Source: Halochromatium roseum (GTDB lineage Bacteria > Pseudomonadota > Gammaproteobacteria > Chromatiales > Chromatiaceae). Taken from it: a stretch of DNA of 64,000 nt. Numbering within the stretch: position 1 is the stretch's first letter; each line of letters begins with the position of its first letter. Location: assembly GCF_016653315.1 (NCBI RefSeq), contig NZ_NHSH01000052.1:29737-93736 (forward strand), in the 5' to 3' direction. The position numbers were made by a program, and so were the translations under genes. Positions 47,987-57,248 of the stretch are shown here, piece after piece. The notes under the pieces were generated by a model. It saw only the letters and a program-made list of their open reading frames with translations, had not been told where the DNA came from and ran no database searches.

Positions 47987-48186
47987 CGAGATATGGTCGG
48001 AGTTGGGCGGTTGCGCTGGCCTTCGCCGACAGCACTGGGGGTTGTTGCAGCGACTCGATGACGCTATTTCACCTCTCCGACGAGACGGTTTGACTTAATG
48101 CCCACCGCACTCATACCAGCGCATCGATCGCATCTTTAAGGTGTTCGAGGCCTGGGTCTAAGACGCATTTTCGGGAGACGTATAGG

Positions 48187-48543
48187 ATGCAGGATCGACC
48201 CCAAATCAAGACCGCGCTGCCGAAGCGGCGCTATCAGATCGGTGACCACACGGCGACCATACTGGGCGAGATCGAGACTGATGATGATCACCGCTATCGG
48301 TTCATCCTGGCGTTGGTGCCGATGGGTGAGCAGGAGCCGGTACTCTATGTGACCAGTCAGCAAGCGCCTGCCGATCGGCGTGGAGAAGGTGCCTATGACC
48401 TGCGCGTGATCAGCGCAAGCCTCACCGACGTGCTCGATACCGCAGACCGCTGGGAAAGCCTGGATCAGTTCGCAGACCAGGCCATCGATCTCGCTCAGCA
48501 GGTACTCGGATTGCGTAATCAACCGGTGATCAAACTGATGTGA
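48187..48543 (+). CDS. Conserved-looking small protein of unknown function
   Basis: The 118-residue cytoplasmic protein has GGGAGACG about eight bases before the ATG. It reads like a folded alpha/beta protein: RRYQIGDHTATILGEIETDDDHRYRFILALVPM, EPVLYVTSQ, then a helical end with DRWESLDQFADQAIDLAQQVLGL. I do not recognise the family. It stands alone between pyrD and apbE. Confidence 0.7.
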   Translation: MQDRPQIKTALPKRRYQIGDHTATILGEIETDDDHRYRFILALVPMGEQEPVLYVTSQQAPADRRGEGAYDLRVISASLTDVLDTADRWESLDQFADQAIDLAQQVLGLRNQPVIKLM

Positions 48544-48562
48544 GCCCGGCCTCGGTTGCGTT

Positions 48563-48598
48563 CCTAGCCCTAGCCCTAGCCCTAGCCCTAGCGCTAGC
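48563..48598. repeat. Hexanucleotide tandem repeat CCTAGC, six copies
   Basis: Five perfect CCTAGC units plus GCTAGC lie 20 bases after the stop of the 48187 gene. Each unit contains CTAG, a tetranucleotide normally scarce in such genomes. Confidence 0.95.
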
Positions 48599-48780
48599 CG
48601 TGAACCTGATTTTGTTCCGAGCCTGGCTGAAGCGCGTCAACAGGGACAGTGCCGGGGGCGTGCCCGCATCCGCCTCTGCATGTTTAGCCTGAATCTCGCG
48701 CGATTCATCCGCCGGAGTGGCGCGGTGCTGTCTATGGTCGTTAGTCCCTTCCAGTCCAACTGAATGCCCCTGTGATCCGC

Positions 48781-49881
48781 ATGATAAGCAAGCCTTATGA
48801 CGGCTGGACTCGATGGCGCCCTTGCTTGCGGCCGCTGCTTCAAGCGCCGCTGATCGGTCTCTTGCTCTGGCTGGCTGCCCTAGTGCTCGTCGGCTGCGGC
48901 CAGGGCTCGGAGCAGCAAGTGCTCGTTTTGCGCGGCGCGACCATGGGGACGACCTACAGCCTGCAAATCGTCGAACCGCCCGCGGCCCTTGATCGTGATG
49001 CACTTGCAGAACAGATCAGCGCGCAGTTGTCAGACATCAACGGCTTGATGTCGACCTATCAGCCGAGCTCGGAGCTTTCGCGCTTTAATGCGAGCAACGC
49101 GACCGACTGGTTCCTGGTCTCGCCGGAGCTGGTGGCTGTGGTCAGCGCGGCGCAGGCGGTGAGCGAGGCGAGTGCCGGGGCCTTTGATGTGACCGTCGGC
49201 CCATTGGTCAACCTCTGGGGATTTGGCCCGACTGTGACGGCTGACGTCCTGCCAAGCGCGGCTGAGCTTCAGGCCGCGAGGGCGCGCGTCGGCTGGCAGC
49301 AGCTCGATGTCCAGCTGCAGCCTCCCGCGTTGCGCAAGGCACGGCCGGATCTCTACGTCGATCTCTCCGCCATTGCCAAGGGCTACGCGGTGGACCGAGT
49401 GGCTGCGCTGATCGAATCGGTTGGTGTGCAGAACTATCTGGTCGAGATCGGAGGCGAGCTGCGTGGGCGCGGCATCAATGGTCGTGGTGAGCCCTGGCAG
49501 ATTGCCATCGAGCGGCCCGAGACCAGCAAACGGGCGATGTTCCGTGTTGTCGCGTTGCGCGACATCGGCATGGCCACCTCTGGCGACTATCGCAACTTCT
49601 TTGAGGTCGATGGCGAGCGCTATTCCCATACGATCGATCCAGCGACCGGACGCCCCGTCGGCCATCGTCTGGCCTCGGTGACGGTGCTGGCCGATCAGGC
49701 CATGGAGGCCGATGCCTGGGCGACGGCGCTGCTGGTGCTCGGCCCGGAGTCTGGCTTCGAGCTGGCCGAGCGGTTGGGGCTTGCTGCGTTTTTCATCGAG
49801 CACGCTCAAGATGCGCCCGACGATGAGTCCTTCCTCACGCAGACGACAGCGGCCTTTAGCCGACTGAGCACTGTACCTTGA
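48781..49881 (+). CDS. apbE: FAD:protein FMN transferase ApbE, lipoprotein form
   Basis: ApbE attaches FMN through a phosphoester to Thr or Ser of exported flavoproteins such as NqrC or RnfG. Started at ATG 48781 it has 366 residues with a lipobox in LVLVGCG. The family motifs are RGATMGTTYSLQIVE, GAFDVTVGPLVNLWGFGP, VDLSAIAKGYAVDRVA, GGELRGRGINGRGEPWQIAIE and YSHTIDPATGRPV. No flavoprotein target is beside it. Confidence 0.93.
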   Translation: MISKPYDGWTRWRPCLRPLLQAPLIGLLLWLAALVLVGCGQGSEQQVLVLRGATMGTTYSLQIVEPPAALDRDALAEQISAQLSDINGLMSTYQPSSELSRFNASNATDWFLVSPELVAVVSAAQAVSEASAGAFDVTVGPLVNLWGFGPTVTADVLPSAAELQAARARVGWQQLDVQLQPPALRKARPDLYVDLSAIAKGYAVDRVAALIESVGVQNYLVEIGGELRGRGINGRGEPWQIAIERPETSKRAMFRVVALRDIGMATSGDYRNFFEVDGERYSHTIDPATGRPVGHRLASVTVLADQAMEADAWATALLVLGPESGFELAERLGLAAFFIEHAQDAPDDESFLTQTTAAFSRLSTVP

Positions 49882-50041
49882 GCGACGCATTCTGATCGCC
49901 TCACCCTGCGCCTCACCCTGAGCGCCGTATCCGCGTCTCGGATGTCTGTTTGCTCGTACAGCCCTTCTTCCGCTGCATGCTTCGGTCTACACTTTCTGGC
50001 AGTGTTCGGTGGCATTGGTCGGTAGCGATTAGGAGAGGGCG

Positions 50042-53000
50042 ATGGTATTTCGGCTCGGCAAGGTCTCTGCGTTGCTTGCGCGAGGACTCGCGCTGTCGAT
50101 GATGGGGATCTCGATGGCGATGGCGCTACCGACCTCTGCCGCGACAGGCGATCACGCCGCTGATTCGACCCTAAGGATTGCGCAGGCTGTTGCCCAGGCG
50201 GAGCTTGCTCATGAGGCTGCCGCCCAGACTGCTGCCCAGCCCCAGCCGCCCGCCGCCCAAACTGCCGCCCAGCCCGCCGTCAAGCAGAGCGGCGACGAGC
50301 CTCAGCGCCGACTGGTCGTGATCCGTGGAGCAGACTACTTCGGCCACGATTACGACACCTTGCAGGATGTTGACCTCGATGCCTGCGAGGCCGCCTGCTT
50401 AGCCGATGAGCGCTGCCGTGCGTTCACGTTCAATAGCAACGCTGGTTGGTGCTTTCTGAAGTCCAGCTTCGGCGAGCTGCGCGCCTTCGATGGTGCGGTC
50501 TCGGGCTATATCCAGACCGGTCCGCTCGAAACCGGTGACCAGCGCGCGCAACGGCGTTCAGAGCTGGCGTTTCTGCCGAGCGGCTATCGCGATGAGGCCG
50601 ATGAGCTGCGCCGACGCATTGCTGATGCTGACGATCAGAGCGGTGCTGGTGGCGGCCTCGACGAGATCTTGGCTCAGGCCAGGCAAGCCCTGGCGGACAA
50701 CGATCCGCGCGCGGCAACCGCCGGCTACCGAGTCGCGCTGCGGCTCGCCCCTAATGATTCAGCCCTTTGGCAGCGCTTGTCCGAAGCGGCCATGGCCATT
50801 CAGAGCAACGATTGGTCCGAGCGCCAGCAGGTACAGCAGGAGGCCACCGCCGCGGCCATCAATGCCTACCTGAGCGCGACCGAGGTCGGCCAGCGTGCAG
50901 GCGCGCTGGCACTGATCGGGCGCGCGCTCGAGGCGCGCTCGGCCTGGCGCCCGGCGATCCGTGCCGAACGGGCCTCACTCGCGCTCGTCGATGATCCGGC
51001 CTTGCGTGCGCGACTCGATCAGCTGGTGGCCGAGCACGGCTTTCGCATCATCGATCATCAGGTCTCGTCCGATGCGCGCAATCCTCGCATCTGCATCCGC
51101 TTCTCCGATCCGCTCGCGCGCGAGGGCGTCGAGCTGGCCGACTATCTCGAGCTTGATGTCCAAGGGTTGGCGATCGAGCCCGAGGCCGAGCAGTTGTGTA
51201 TCGACGGGGTCGAGCATGGCGAGCGCTACCGGATCAGGGTGCGCGCTGGGCTGCCGGCCAACGATGGCGAGCGCCTGGCCAAGCCGGTGACTCTGGAGGT
51301 CTATGTGCGCGACCGTTCGCCCTCGGTGCGCTTCCCCGGCCGAGCCTATGTCTTGCCGAGCGGCGGTGCGGCGGCGCTGCCGGTGGTCACGGTCAACACC
51401 CGCCTGCTGGACGCCGCGCTCTATCGGGTGGGCGATCGCGCCCTCGGCGGTTTCCTGAACGATGAGACCCTGCTCGCCCAGCTCAGCGCGTACCAGACCG
51501 ATGCCATCGCGGAGACCAGCGGCGAGCAGCTTTGGAAAGGCCAGATCGAGACCCGCTCGGAGCTGAACCAGGAGATCACCACCTCGGTGCCAGTCGCCGA
51601 ACTGCTCGCGGATCTGAGCGATGGCGCAGCGACAGGTTCGACCACTCAGGGACTTCGGCCCGGTGCCTATATCTTGACCGCGCGCCCAGCCGATGCCCTC
51701 GCGAGCGATGAGCAGGCGACGCAATGGTTTGTCGTCTCTGATCTGGGGCTGACGGCGTTGTCTGCCGATGATGGCCTACATGCCTTCGTGCGCTCGCTCT
51801 CGAGCGCCGAGCCGCTGGCAGACGTGCGGCTTCAGCTGCTGGCGCGGAATCAGCAGGTCCTCGGTGAGGCCAAGACGGATGCACAGGGCCATGCCCGCTT
51901 CGAGCCGGGTCTGCTGCGTGGTCAAGGGGGTAACCGGCCGGCGCTATTGATCGCGGAGGGGCAGGATACCGACTATGGCTTCCTCGACCTGAAAGCGAGC
52001 CCGTTCGACCTCAGCGATCGCGGCGTCAACGGTCGCCCGGCAGCGCAGCCGATCGACACCTATCTGGTCAGCGAGCGCGGGATCTATCGTCCCGGCGAAT
52101 CGGTGGTGCTGACCGCGCTGACCCGCGATCCGCATGCCGATGCCGTCATTGGGGTACCGCTGACCTTCGTGCTCAAGCGTCCTGATGGTGTAGAGCAACA
52201 GCGAGCGCTGATCCAGGACCAAGGCCTCGGTGGTTATCAGCTGCGTCTGCCGCTGCTCAAGGATGCGATGCGCGGCACTTGGCAGGCCGAGGTCTATGCC
52301 GACCCCAAAGCCGAGGCCTTGGCGTGGACCAACTTCCTGGTCGAGGATTTCATGCCCGAGCGCCTTGACTTCAGCGTTGAGTCCTCGACGCCCAGGCTTG
52401 ATCCGTCCGCGCCACCGAGTCTGAGCATCGAGGCGTGGTTCCTGTACGGCGCGCCGGCGGCAAACCTTGAGGTCAGCGGGATGACGCGGGTGACGTTGGC
52501 CGCGGGTCTGGCGGACTGGTCGGGCTGGCAGTTTGGGCTTGCCAGCGAACAGGTTGAGGATCGGAGTGAGCCGTTGCCTGGCGCCGAGACCGATGCCGCG
52601 GGACGTGCCCAGCTCGGCATCGAGCTGCCGGTGCTGGTGGCGAGCACGCGGCCGTTGCAGGCACGGATCGATGTGCAGGTGCTCGATGGCGGCGGCCGTC
52701 CGGTCGAGCGCAATCTGAGCTTGCCGATCCTCGGTCAACGTGCCCGGATTGGTATCAAGCCGCTATTCGAGGGGGCCGTCGATCAAGGCGGCAACGCCCG
52801 TTTCGCGGTGATGGTGCTCGCTGCCGATGGCGCACCGATGGCCGCCGATGGGCTGCGCTGGACCTTGTCTCGGGTGCAGACCTCGTATCAGTGGTATCGC
52901 ACCGATGGTGATTGGCGCTTCGAGCCGATCGTCAGCCGCACCCGCGTCGCCAGCGGCGATTTGGTTGTCGGCGCTGATCCAAGCGCGCTGGCGCAGCTCG

Positions 53001-55996
53001 AGGCGCCGGTCGATTGGGGCGCCTATGAGCTGCGGATCGAGGGCCATGGAGACAACCCGCTGGTTCCAGCCAGCATCGGCTTCGAGGCCGGCTGGTACGT
53101 CGCGCCCAAGGCCTTCGATACCCCTGACGTGCTTAAGGTCTCGCTCGACAAGCCCGAGTATCGCATCGGCGAGCAGGCGCGGGTGCGCCTCGAGCCGCGC
53201 TTTCCGGGCTTGGCTTTGGTGATGGTGCTCGGCGGTGACGGGCTGGTCAGCATGCATCCGGTCGAGGTGCCGGAGGCGGGCACCAGCGTCGCCGTGCCAG
53301 TGACTGCGGACTGGGGGCCGGGTGCCTATGTGACTGCAATCCTCTATCGCGGTATGGATCTACAGGCGCGGCGCATGCCGCGGCGGGCAATCGGCCTGCA
53401 CTGGGCCGGCGTCGATCCGCAACAGCGCCGCTTAGCCCTGACCCTCGACGCGCCGCAGCAAGCCCGTCCGCGCGAGCCGCTCGAGATTGGTGTCCAAATC
53501 GAGGATCTGGCACCGGACGAAACCGCCTTTGTCACCCTCGCCGCCGTTGATGTCGGCATCCTCAACCTGACGCGCTTCGAGTCCTGGTCGCCAACCCAGT
53601 GGTATTTTGGCCAGCGTCGCCTGGGTGCTGAGCTGCGCGATCTCTACGGACAGCTCATCGATCGGATGCAGGGCGAGCCAGGACGACTGCGCACCGGCAG
53701 CGGTGCCGGCCAGCTGATGTCGTTCGAGGGGCCACCGCCGAGCGAGGCGCTGGTCGCCTTCCAGACCGAGCCGCTGCGGCTGGGTGCCGATGGGCGCGCC
53801 GAGGCCAGCTTCGATCTGCCCGACTTCAATGGCCAGGTGCGGCTGATGGCCATGGCCTGGTCCGCCACCGGCATCGGCCAGGCGGCTGCCGAGGTGTTGG
53901 TGCGTGATCCAATCGTCATCAGTGCCGCGATGCCGCGCTTCCTGGCGCCTGGCGACCGTTCGCGCATCCTGCTCGAGCTGGCTCATGTCGAGGGTCCGGC
54001 AGGGCCGATCGAGGTCTCGTTGACCAGCAATGGCAATGCGCTGCGGATCGAGAACGATGGCACACCGATGCTGCTCGAGCTTGCCGAGCAGGAGCGTGCC
54101 CAACTCAGCTTTGCGCTCGAGGCCGGCAGTGAAGTGGCGGCCCCGAGCGACAACGAGCTCCTGATCCGCTTGGTCACCCCCAGCGGCGAAGAGCTGACGA
54201 AACAGCTGCTGCTCGGTGTGCGCAACCTTGAGCCTGCGGTGGCGCGCACTCAGTCCATCCCGCTAAAGCCTGGGGCGCCGCCATTCCAGCTCCAGACCCT
54301 CTTGTCTGCGGACAGTGGCCTGCTGCCCGGCAGCGCCTCCTGGTCATTGTCGATCAGCGGTGCCGGCGCGCTCGATGTGGCCGGCCTGCTCTGGTTGTTG
54401 GACCAATATCCGTTCGGTTGTGTGGAACAGCTCACCAGCCGCGCACTGCCATTGCTCTACCTGGATCAGGTCGCCTCCAGCGCTGGCTTGGCAGTAGACG
54501 GCGCTGCCCCCTTGTTTGCGCTTAGACGCGATACCGGTGCCAGCGCTCGCCTGTTTGCTGACGCCGAAGATGCCGATGCCGATGCCGGTGCCGGTGCCGG
54601 CGCTAGCCTCCCTGCTAACGCCGACGATGCGGATGCGGATGCGGATGCGGATGCGGATGCCGGTGTGCCCGCCCGCATCCGCAAAGCGATCGCCGAGATC
54701 CTCGCGCATCAATCCTCGACCGGAGGCTTTGGGCTCTGGCAACCGGGTCCCGGCGACCTCTGGCTCGACGCCTATGTCACCGACTTCCTCACCCGTGCCC
54801 GCGAGCAGGGTTACCAGGTCCAGTCGGCGGCCTTCAACAACGCGCTCGACAACCTGAGCAACCAGCTCAGCTATGCCGCAGACTTCAAGGACGGCGGCGA
54901 AGGCATTGCCTACGCCCTCTTTGTACTCGCCCGCAACGCCCGCATTCCAGTCGGCGATCTGCGCTACTACCTCGAAACCAAGCTCGACGCCTTCGCCACA
55001 CCCATGGCGCGCGCCCAGCTCGGCGCCGCACTCGCGCTCTTCGGCGAGACCGAACGCGCGGCCACCGCCCTGCGCTCGGCTCAGGCGCTCTGGGAGCAGC
55101 AGCCCGCCAGCACGAGCTGGCGCGCCGATTTCGGCTCCCACCTGCGCGACGGTGCCGCTCTGCTCAGTCTTGCCGCCGAGGCCGGCGGCAACATCATCGA
55201 CATCAGCGCCCTCGGCAGCCAACTCGAGCGCGTCTGGGCCAGCACCGACTACCCCAGCACCCAAGACCAAGCCTGGATGCTGCTCGCCGCGCATGCCCTG
55301 ATGGACGGTGCAGCCAAGCCCCGCCTCAGCGTCAACGGCCGGCCCCAGGATGGCGCCTTCTTCCGCCGCGGTTGGCTTACCGACCTGGGTTCTGAGCCCG
55401 CCCCGGCAACCGATGCGGAGGCCGACGTCGGACCCTCGCTCGAGATCGCCAACGCCGCACCCGCACTCGCGATTGCCAACGCCGGAGATCGCCCACTCAC
55501 CGCCATGCTCACCCGCAGCGGTATCCCCGCCATGCCCACGCCGGCCGGCGGCAAAGGCTACAGCATCGAGCGCAGCTACTACGACCTCGACGGCCGCCGC
55601 CTCGACCCGGCCCAGTTCACGCAAGGCGATCGACTTGTCGCCCTGATCACTATCAGCGCCGACCAACGCCGCGCCGCACGTCTGCTCATCAACGACCCAT
55701 TGCCCGCCGGTTTCGAGATCGACAACCCCCACCTACTGCGCTCCGGTGCTGTCGAAGGCCTACCTTGGCTCAACCTGGTCACTGAACCTGCCCATGTCGC
55801 CTTCGGCAGCGACCGCTTCGTCGCCGCCGTCGATCGCCAGCGCAACGATCCCTCGAGCTTCCAGCTCGCCTACGTCGTTCGCGCCATCTTCCCAGGCCGC
55901 TTCGCCCATCCAGCAGCCCAAGTCGAAGCCATGTACCAACCCAGTCTCAGGGCGCGCACCGCCTCCGGCATCCTGAGTATCACAGCCCCAGAATGA
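50042..55996 (+). CDS. Bacterial alpha-2-macroglobulin with PAN domain
   Basis: The 1984-residue exported protein has a signal peptide ending near TSAA. An Ala/Gln/Pro-rich linker follows, then a PAN/Apple domain (about 90-160, with Cys 115, 119, 125 and 137), a TPR-like part and the macroglobulin domains (MG2-like block IYRPGESVVLTALTRD). The thioester motif CVEQ is at 1460-1463 in PFGCVEQLTS, so the protein is likely an active protease trap guarding the periplasm. There is no lipobox, unlike E. coli YfhM. An Asp-Ala repeat lies about 70 residues after the thioester. No pbpC is adjacent. Confidence 0.92.
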   Translation: MVFRLGKVSALLARGLALSMMGISMAMALPTSAATGDHAADSTLRIAQAVAQAELAHEAAAQTAAQPQPPAAQTAAQPAVKQSGDEPQRRLVVIRGADYFGHDYDTLQDVDLDACEAACLADERCRAFTFNSNAGWCFLKSSFGELRAFDGAVSGYIQTGPLETGDQRAQRRSELAFLPSGYRDEADELRRRIADADDQSGAGGGLDEILAQARQALADNDPRAATAGYRVALRLAPNDSALWQRLSEAAMAIQSNDWSERQQVQQEATAAAINAYLSATEVGQRAGALALIGRALEARSAWRPAIRAERASLALVDDPALRARLDQLVAEHGFRIIDHQVSSDARNPRICIRFSDPLAREGVELADYLELDVQGLAIEPEAEQLCIDGVEHGERYRIRVRAGLPANDGERLAKPVTLEVYVRDRSPSVRFPGRAYVLPSGGAAALPVVTVNTRLLDAALYRVGDRALGGFLNDETLLAQLSAYQTDAIAETSGEQLWKGQIETRSELNQEITTSVPVAELLADLSDGAATGSTTQGLRPGAYILTARPADALASDEQATQWFVVSDLGLTALSADDGLHAFVRSLSSAEPLADVRLQLLARNQQVLGEAKTDAQGHARFEPGLLRGQGGNRPALLIAEGQDTDYGFLDLKASPFDLSDRGVNGRPAAQPIDTYLVSERGIYRPGESVVLTALTRDPHADAVIGVPLTFVLKRPDGVEQQRALIQDQGLGGYQLRLPLLKDAMRGTWQAEVYADPKAEALAWTNFLVEDFMPERLDFSVESSTPRLDPSAPPSLSIEAWFLYGAPAANLEVSGMTRVTLAAGLADWSGWQFGLASEQVEDRSEPLPGAETDAAGRAQLGIELPVLVASTRPLQARIDVQVLDGGGRPVERNLSLPILGQRARIGIKPLFEGAVDQGGNARFAVMVLAADGAPMAADGLRWTLSRVQTSYQWYRTDGDWRFEPIVSRTRVASGDLVVGADPSALAQLEAPVDWGAYELRIEGHGDNPLVPASIGFEAGWYVAPKAFDTPDVLKVSLDKPEYRIGEQARVRLEPRFPGLALVMVLGGDGLVSMHPVEVPEAGTSVAVPVTADWGPGAYVTAILYRGMDLQARRMPRRAIGLHWAGVDPQQRRLALTLDAPQQARPREPLEIGVQIEDLAPDETAFVTLAAVDVGILNLTRFESWSPTQWYFGQRRLGAELRDLYGQLIDRMQGEPGRLRTGSGAGQLMSFEGPPPSEALVAFQTEPLRLGADGRAEASFDLPDFNGQVRLMAMAWSATGIGQAAAEVLVRDPIVISAAMPRFLAPGDRSRILLELAHVEGPAGPIEVSLTSNGNALRIENDGTPMLLELAEQERAQLSFALEAGSEVAAPSDNELLIRLVTPSGEELTKQLLLGVRNLEPAVARTQSIPLKPGAPPFQLQTLLSADSGLLPGSASWSLSISGAGALDVAGLLWLLDQYPFGCVEQLTSRALPLLYLDQVASSAGLAVDGAAPLFALRRDTGASARLFADAEDADADAGAGAGASLPANADDADADADADADAGVPARIRKAIAEILAHQSSTGGFGLWQPGPGDLWLDAYVTDFLTRAREQGYQVQSAAFNNALDNLSNQLSYAADFKDGGEGIAYALFVLARNARIPVGDLRYYLETKLDAFATPMARAQLGAALALFGETERAATALRSAQALWEQQPASTSWRADFGSHLRDGAALLSLAAEAGGNIIDISALGSQLERVWASTDYPSTQDQAWMLLAAHALMDGAAKPRLSVNGRPQDGAFFRRGWLTDLGSEPAPATDAEADVGPSLEIANAAPALAIANAGDRPLTAMLTRSGIPAMPTPAGGKGYSIERSYYDLDGRRLDPAQFTQGDRLVALITISADQRRAARLLINDPLPAGFEIDNPHLLRSGAVEGLPWLNLVTEPAHVAFGSDRFVAAVDRQRNDPSSFQLAYVVRAIFPGRFAHPAAQVEAMYQPSLRARTASGILSITAPE
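54626..54661 (+). repeat. Hexanucleotide tandem repeat (GATGCG)n inside the macroglobulin gene
   Basis: Five perfect GATGCG units and one GATGCC encode (Asp-Ala)6. A related GATGCC/GGTGCC run lies just upstream at 54569-54600, so the region is two imperfect larger repeats of about 57 bases. Confidence 0.93.
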
Positions 55997-56029
55997 ATCA
56001 AACAGGCTGCCAACATCGACAAGGCGTAA

Positions 56030-56088
56030 TAGCCAAAGCCGGGCGCAACGAGCCATCTCGACTAGCCAGAGCCGGGGGCAAGGAGCCA
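56030..56088. repeat. Pair of 26-bp direct repeats between the macroglobulin gene and lptF
   Basis: 56030-56055 and 56063-56088 match at 23 of 26 positions (TAGCCAAAGCCGGGCGCAAC-like), seven bases apart. They lie in the 154-base gap before lptF. Confidence 0.85.
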
Positions 56089-56150
56089 CCGAGAGAGGGC
56101 GCCCGGGCAGCCACGCTAGCGCCTGATAAAAGCCATAGCGAATCGACATC

Positions 56151-57248
56151 GTGCTAAGCGTCGCCGACCGCTACCTCCTCACCGAGATCACCAAGGTCTT
56201 CTCGGCCATCATCCTGACCCTGCTCATGGTCATGGTCAGCATTCTCCTACTGCGAACCCTCGAAGACGTCAATCTCGGCGCCCTCAGCAATAACGCCGTG
56301 CTGCACTACCTGGGTCTGCAGATACTGCGCGACACCGCCAGCCTGCTGCCACCAGCCTTCTTCATCGCCGCACTCGTCACCCTCGGTCGGCTCGCGCGCG
56401 ACAGCGAGCTCATCGCCTTTGGTGCCTGCGGGTTCGGGCCGATCAGGCTCTACCGGGCATTCCTGCTGTTCGCGCTCCCGCTCTCCGTGGTCACCGGCTG
56501 GTTCGCACTGATTGGCCAACCCTACGCCTCGCTGCAACTGCAGATCATCGAAGATGCGAAAGGTGAACCATCCACTCAGGTTGCAGGTCTGCGCGCCGGG
56601 CGCTTCTATCTGCAAGAAGAAGGCGATATCACCTTCTATGCTACCGGCATCGACGATCAGAATCGCTTTCAAGACGTCTTCATTCAGGATCGGCGCGCTG
56701 CAAAGCCGCGCCTGGTGCTCAGCAACCGCGGTCGCTATCAGCATGACGCCAACACCGGCGAGCAGCGCATCGTGCTCGAAGAAGGCCGGCGCTACGATGG
56801 CATCCCTGGCACCGCCAACTATGACTTCGCCGAGTTCGATCGTTACACCTATTTTCTCGAGCCAGAGGCTGAGGTCGATGTCGAGCGCCGCCGACGCGCC
56901 GCGCTTCCAACACGCGACCTGATCGGTTCTGATTCCTTGCTGGATCGCGCTGAGCTGGGCCACAGGATCTCTGCTCCGGTCGCCATCTACGTGCTCGCAT
57001 TGCTCGCGATCCCGCTGACCACTCTGTCGCCACGGCAACGCGGCACTGGCCGACTGTTGCTCGCCTTCTTGACCTACTTCGCGTTCTTCAATCTGCAGCG
57101 TCTGGCCGAAAACTGGCTCGAGAACGGCGTCACCCCAGCCTGGATGGGGATGCTCTGGTATCAGGCAGCGGTGCTGTTGATGGTCTACTCGAGCCTGGCG
57201 CCCGGATCGTTTTGGCTACAACAACTCCGAGACAAGCTCCGGGGCTAG
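56151..57248 (+). CDS. lptF: LPS export permease subunit LptF
   Basis: LptF and LptG form the transmembrane part of the LptB2FGC exporter that lifts LPS from the inner membrane. The 365-residue protein starts with GTG 56151 (VLSVADRYLLTEITKVFSAI). It has three N-terminal spans, a periplasmic jellyroll (about 135-265) and three C-terminal spans, the YjgP/YjgQ pattern. The usual lptG is not next to it: the following gene is convergent and overlaps by four bases. The ribosome site is weak. Confidence 0.9.
   Translation: MLSVADRYLLTEITKVFSAIILTLLMVMVSILLLRTLEDVNLGALSNNAVLHYLGLQILRDTASLLPPAFFIAALVTLGRLARDSELIAFGACGFGPIRLYRAFLLFALPLSVVTGWFALIGQPYASLQLQIIEDAKGEPSTQVAGLRAGRFYLQEEGDITFYATGIDDQNRFQDVFIQDRRAAKPRLVLSNRGRYQHDANTGEQRIVLEEGRRYDGIPGTANYDFAEFDRYTYFLEPEAEVDVERRRRAALPTRDLIGSDSLLDRAELGHRISAPVAIYVLALLAIPLTTLSPRQRGTGRLLLAFLTYFAFFNLQRLAENWLENGVTPAWMGMLWYQAAVLLMVYSSLAPGSFWLQQLRDKLRG

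Noticed and set aside
48045..48162. Short protein-like stretch YQRIDRIFKVFEAWV before the 48187 gene
   Set aside because: A stop lies just upstream and there is no start codon.
48563..48598. Telomere-like CCCTAG repeat as a chromosome end
   Set aside because: It is internal, short and flanked by ordinary genes.
54344..55732. Minus-strand 462-codon frame antisense to the macroglobulin gene
   Set aside because: Low-complexity shadow of the coding strand without any domain.
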